64,000 nucleotides of DNA from Streptomyces sp. CB01635. GTDB lineage: Bacteria; Actinomycetota; Actinomycetes; Streptomycetales; Streptomycetaceae. Every line of letters begins with the position of its first letter. Position 1 is the stretch's first letter. Below are positions 63,107 through 64,000 of the stretch, piece by piece. Position numbers and translations under genes: made by a program. The stretch lies in the NCBI RefSeq assembly GCF_002803065.1, contig NZ_NNBL01000003.1, positions 331,461 through 395,460 of the forward strand, in the 5' to 3' direction. The notes beneath the pieces were generated by a model, which saw only the letters and a program-made list of their open reading frames with translations, made no database searches and was not told the origin of the DNA.

Positions 63107-64000
63107 TCAGAGGCGTTCCAGTGCGCGGAAAGCCGTCAGCTCCGCCAGCAACCCCCTTGCTGCGGGCGTGAGTTCACGGAGGGGCAGCGGTCGTCCGGAG
63201 TTGAGGACCCGCAGTACGGCGGACAGGTCGGCGGCCGGCAGCTCCGTGGCCGCCACGTGGCCGCATGCCGAGAACAGGCGCCGGCCGGCTGCCTCGGTCC
63301 ACAACACATGCTCCGTGGCGCGCACGACGTCGTCGTCGCCGAACCTGCCGCGCGGCGCCGGCGGCGGTACGGGCCGGAAACCCCCGGCTGTCCAGTGCCG
63401 CAGGGACTGCCGGGCGATGCGCTCCTCCAGCGGCCCGCGCGCGCCCGCCGCACGGAAGTGCGCGAGCGCGCGCTCCAGGGGTGCGGGCAACTCCGCCCCG
63501 GCCTCGGCGTCGGGCACGAGCAGACCCTCCTCGCCGGGCGGAGCGGCGCCCGCGGGATCCGGGTCCGGCGTGAGGAGCGTCTCAGGCGTGACGTCGTGCA
63601 GCAGGTCGTAGAGCTCGGACGCCGCCTGCCGCCCCTCCCGTACGACGCTCACCCGCACGCCGGTCGACGCCCAGCCGGCGTAGGGCTCGGCGACGGGGGA
63701 GAGGTGCGACGGCCAGTACAGCAGGTCGCCCGGATCGGCCTCGACGGTGAACGACGCGCCCCGGTCCGCCGCACCGAACCGCATGCGCTGCCGCCCGCCC
63801 AGCACGAACAGGAACGTCGCGACACGCTGTCCGGGAAGCACCTCGGCGAGCGGCTGCTCGTACGTGCCGTGGACCAGCGTCGTGAAGGCGCTCGGCACGG
63901 GCTGTCCCACCCGCGCCCACAGCCCGGCGAAGAAGGCGCGCTCGCGCGCCCACAGCGGATGGTGGAACGCGTGAAACGCCTGAAGGGACAGGGAGTACGG
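63107..64000 (-). CDS. Cupin/JmjC-like protein (N-terminus beyond window edge)
   Basis: 298 codons; the frame is still open at 64000, so the true start is outside. The segment FHHPLWARERAFFAGLWARV precedes a cupin-like core: ATFLFVLGGRQRMRFG and ADPGDLLYWPSHLSPVAEP. This resembles JmjC/AspH-like 2-oxoglutarate oxygenases or cupin lyases. A clear HxD metal pair is not evident in the visible part. The C-terminal 130 residues look helical, with a winged-helix-like ending (ELTPAARGLLAELTAFRALERL). It is convergent with gabD. Function unknown. Confidence 0.6.
   Translation of the reverse strand, partial: PYSLSLQAFHAFHHPLWARERAFFAGLWARVGQPVPSAFTTLVHGTYEQPLAEVLPGQRVATFLFVLGGRQRMRFGAADRGASFTVEADPGDLLYWPSHLSPVAEPYAGWASTGVRVSVVREGRQAASELYDLLHDVTPETLLTPDPDPAGAAPPGEEGLLVPDAEAGAELPAPLERALAHFRAAGARGPLEERIARQSLRHWTAGGFRPVPPPAPRGRFGDDDVVRATEHVLWTEAAGRRLFSACGHVAATELPAADLSAVLRVLNSGRPLPLRELTPAARGLLAELTAFRALERL

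Overview
The window is chromosomal DNA of a streptomycete, or a very close relative. Evidence: very high GC, frequent GTG starts, many 4-base ATGA/GTGA start-stop overlaps, Streptomyces-style intergenic repeats and typical gene families. It holds about 52 protein genes (two cut by the window edges), one tRNA, two clear pseudogenes, and a set of operators and hairpins.

Layout. 1-1.2 kb: an acyl-CoA dehydrogenase running off the left edge. 1.4-9.2 kb: a small membrane protein facing a five-gene minus-strand cluster. Read in order of transcription the cluster is a STAND-like NTPase lacking the Walker A lysine, a membrane-anchored periplasmic-binding-type sensor, a double-TIR protein, an NB-ARC/EAD/TIR/EAD protein, and a HIT-family nucleotide hydrolase. 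This is my best candidate for an undescribed signalling or defence system. 9.4-10.9 kb: a divergent MarR/EamA pair sharing a 39-bp palindromic operator, both probably leaderless. 10.9-14.2 kb: a carnitine-to-glycine-betaine operon (cdhC, cdhA, cdhB) behind an unusual XRE-TetR fusion regulator. 14.3-28.5 kb: a glycan locus with GH85 endoglycosidase, GH5 beta-mannosidase-like enzyme, LacI regulator, five-gene Opp/Dpp-type importer, GH29 fucosidase and secreted GH84 hexosaminidase. It looks like an N-glycan utilisation system.

28.5-34 kb: a large NACHT NTPase divergent from a NarL-type two-component system. 34.2-36.8 kb: three cobalamin genes (cbiD, cobK, cobH). 36.9-39.9 kb: fatty-acid genes (thiolase, acyl-CoA ligase) flanking an SDR pseudogene. 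40-43.7 kb: a TSUP transporter, a collapsed MFS transporter pseudogene, a DUF309 protein, tRNA-Pro(GGG) and an APC permease. 43.8-48 kb: a glycerol-type module (FGGY kinase, GlpA-like and GlpB-like oxidoreductases), then a repeat-rich gap. 48.6-51.9 kb: two secreted proteins (LamG-type, and a sugar-dehydrogenase-type propeller with a C-terminal LamG-like domain) behind a LacI-type operator. 51.9-53 kb: an MscS channel. 53.2-60.1 kb: a ROK-regulated sugar importer operon with two Gfo/Idh dehydrogenases and a NUDIX hydrolase. 60.3-63.1 kb: GABA aminotransferase and succinate-semialdehyde dehydrogenase. A cupin/JmjC-like gene runs off the right edge.

All assignments come from reading the translations. 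No database search was run, and start codons are choices based on ribosome-binding sites, overlaps and family-typical N-termini.
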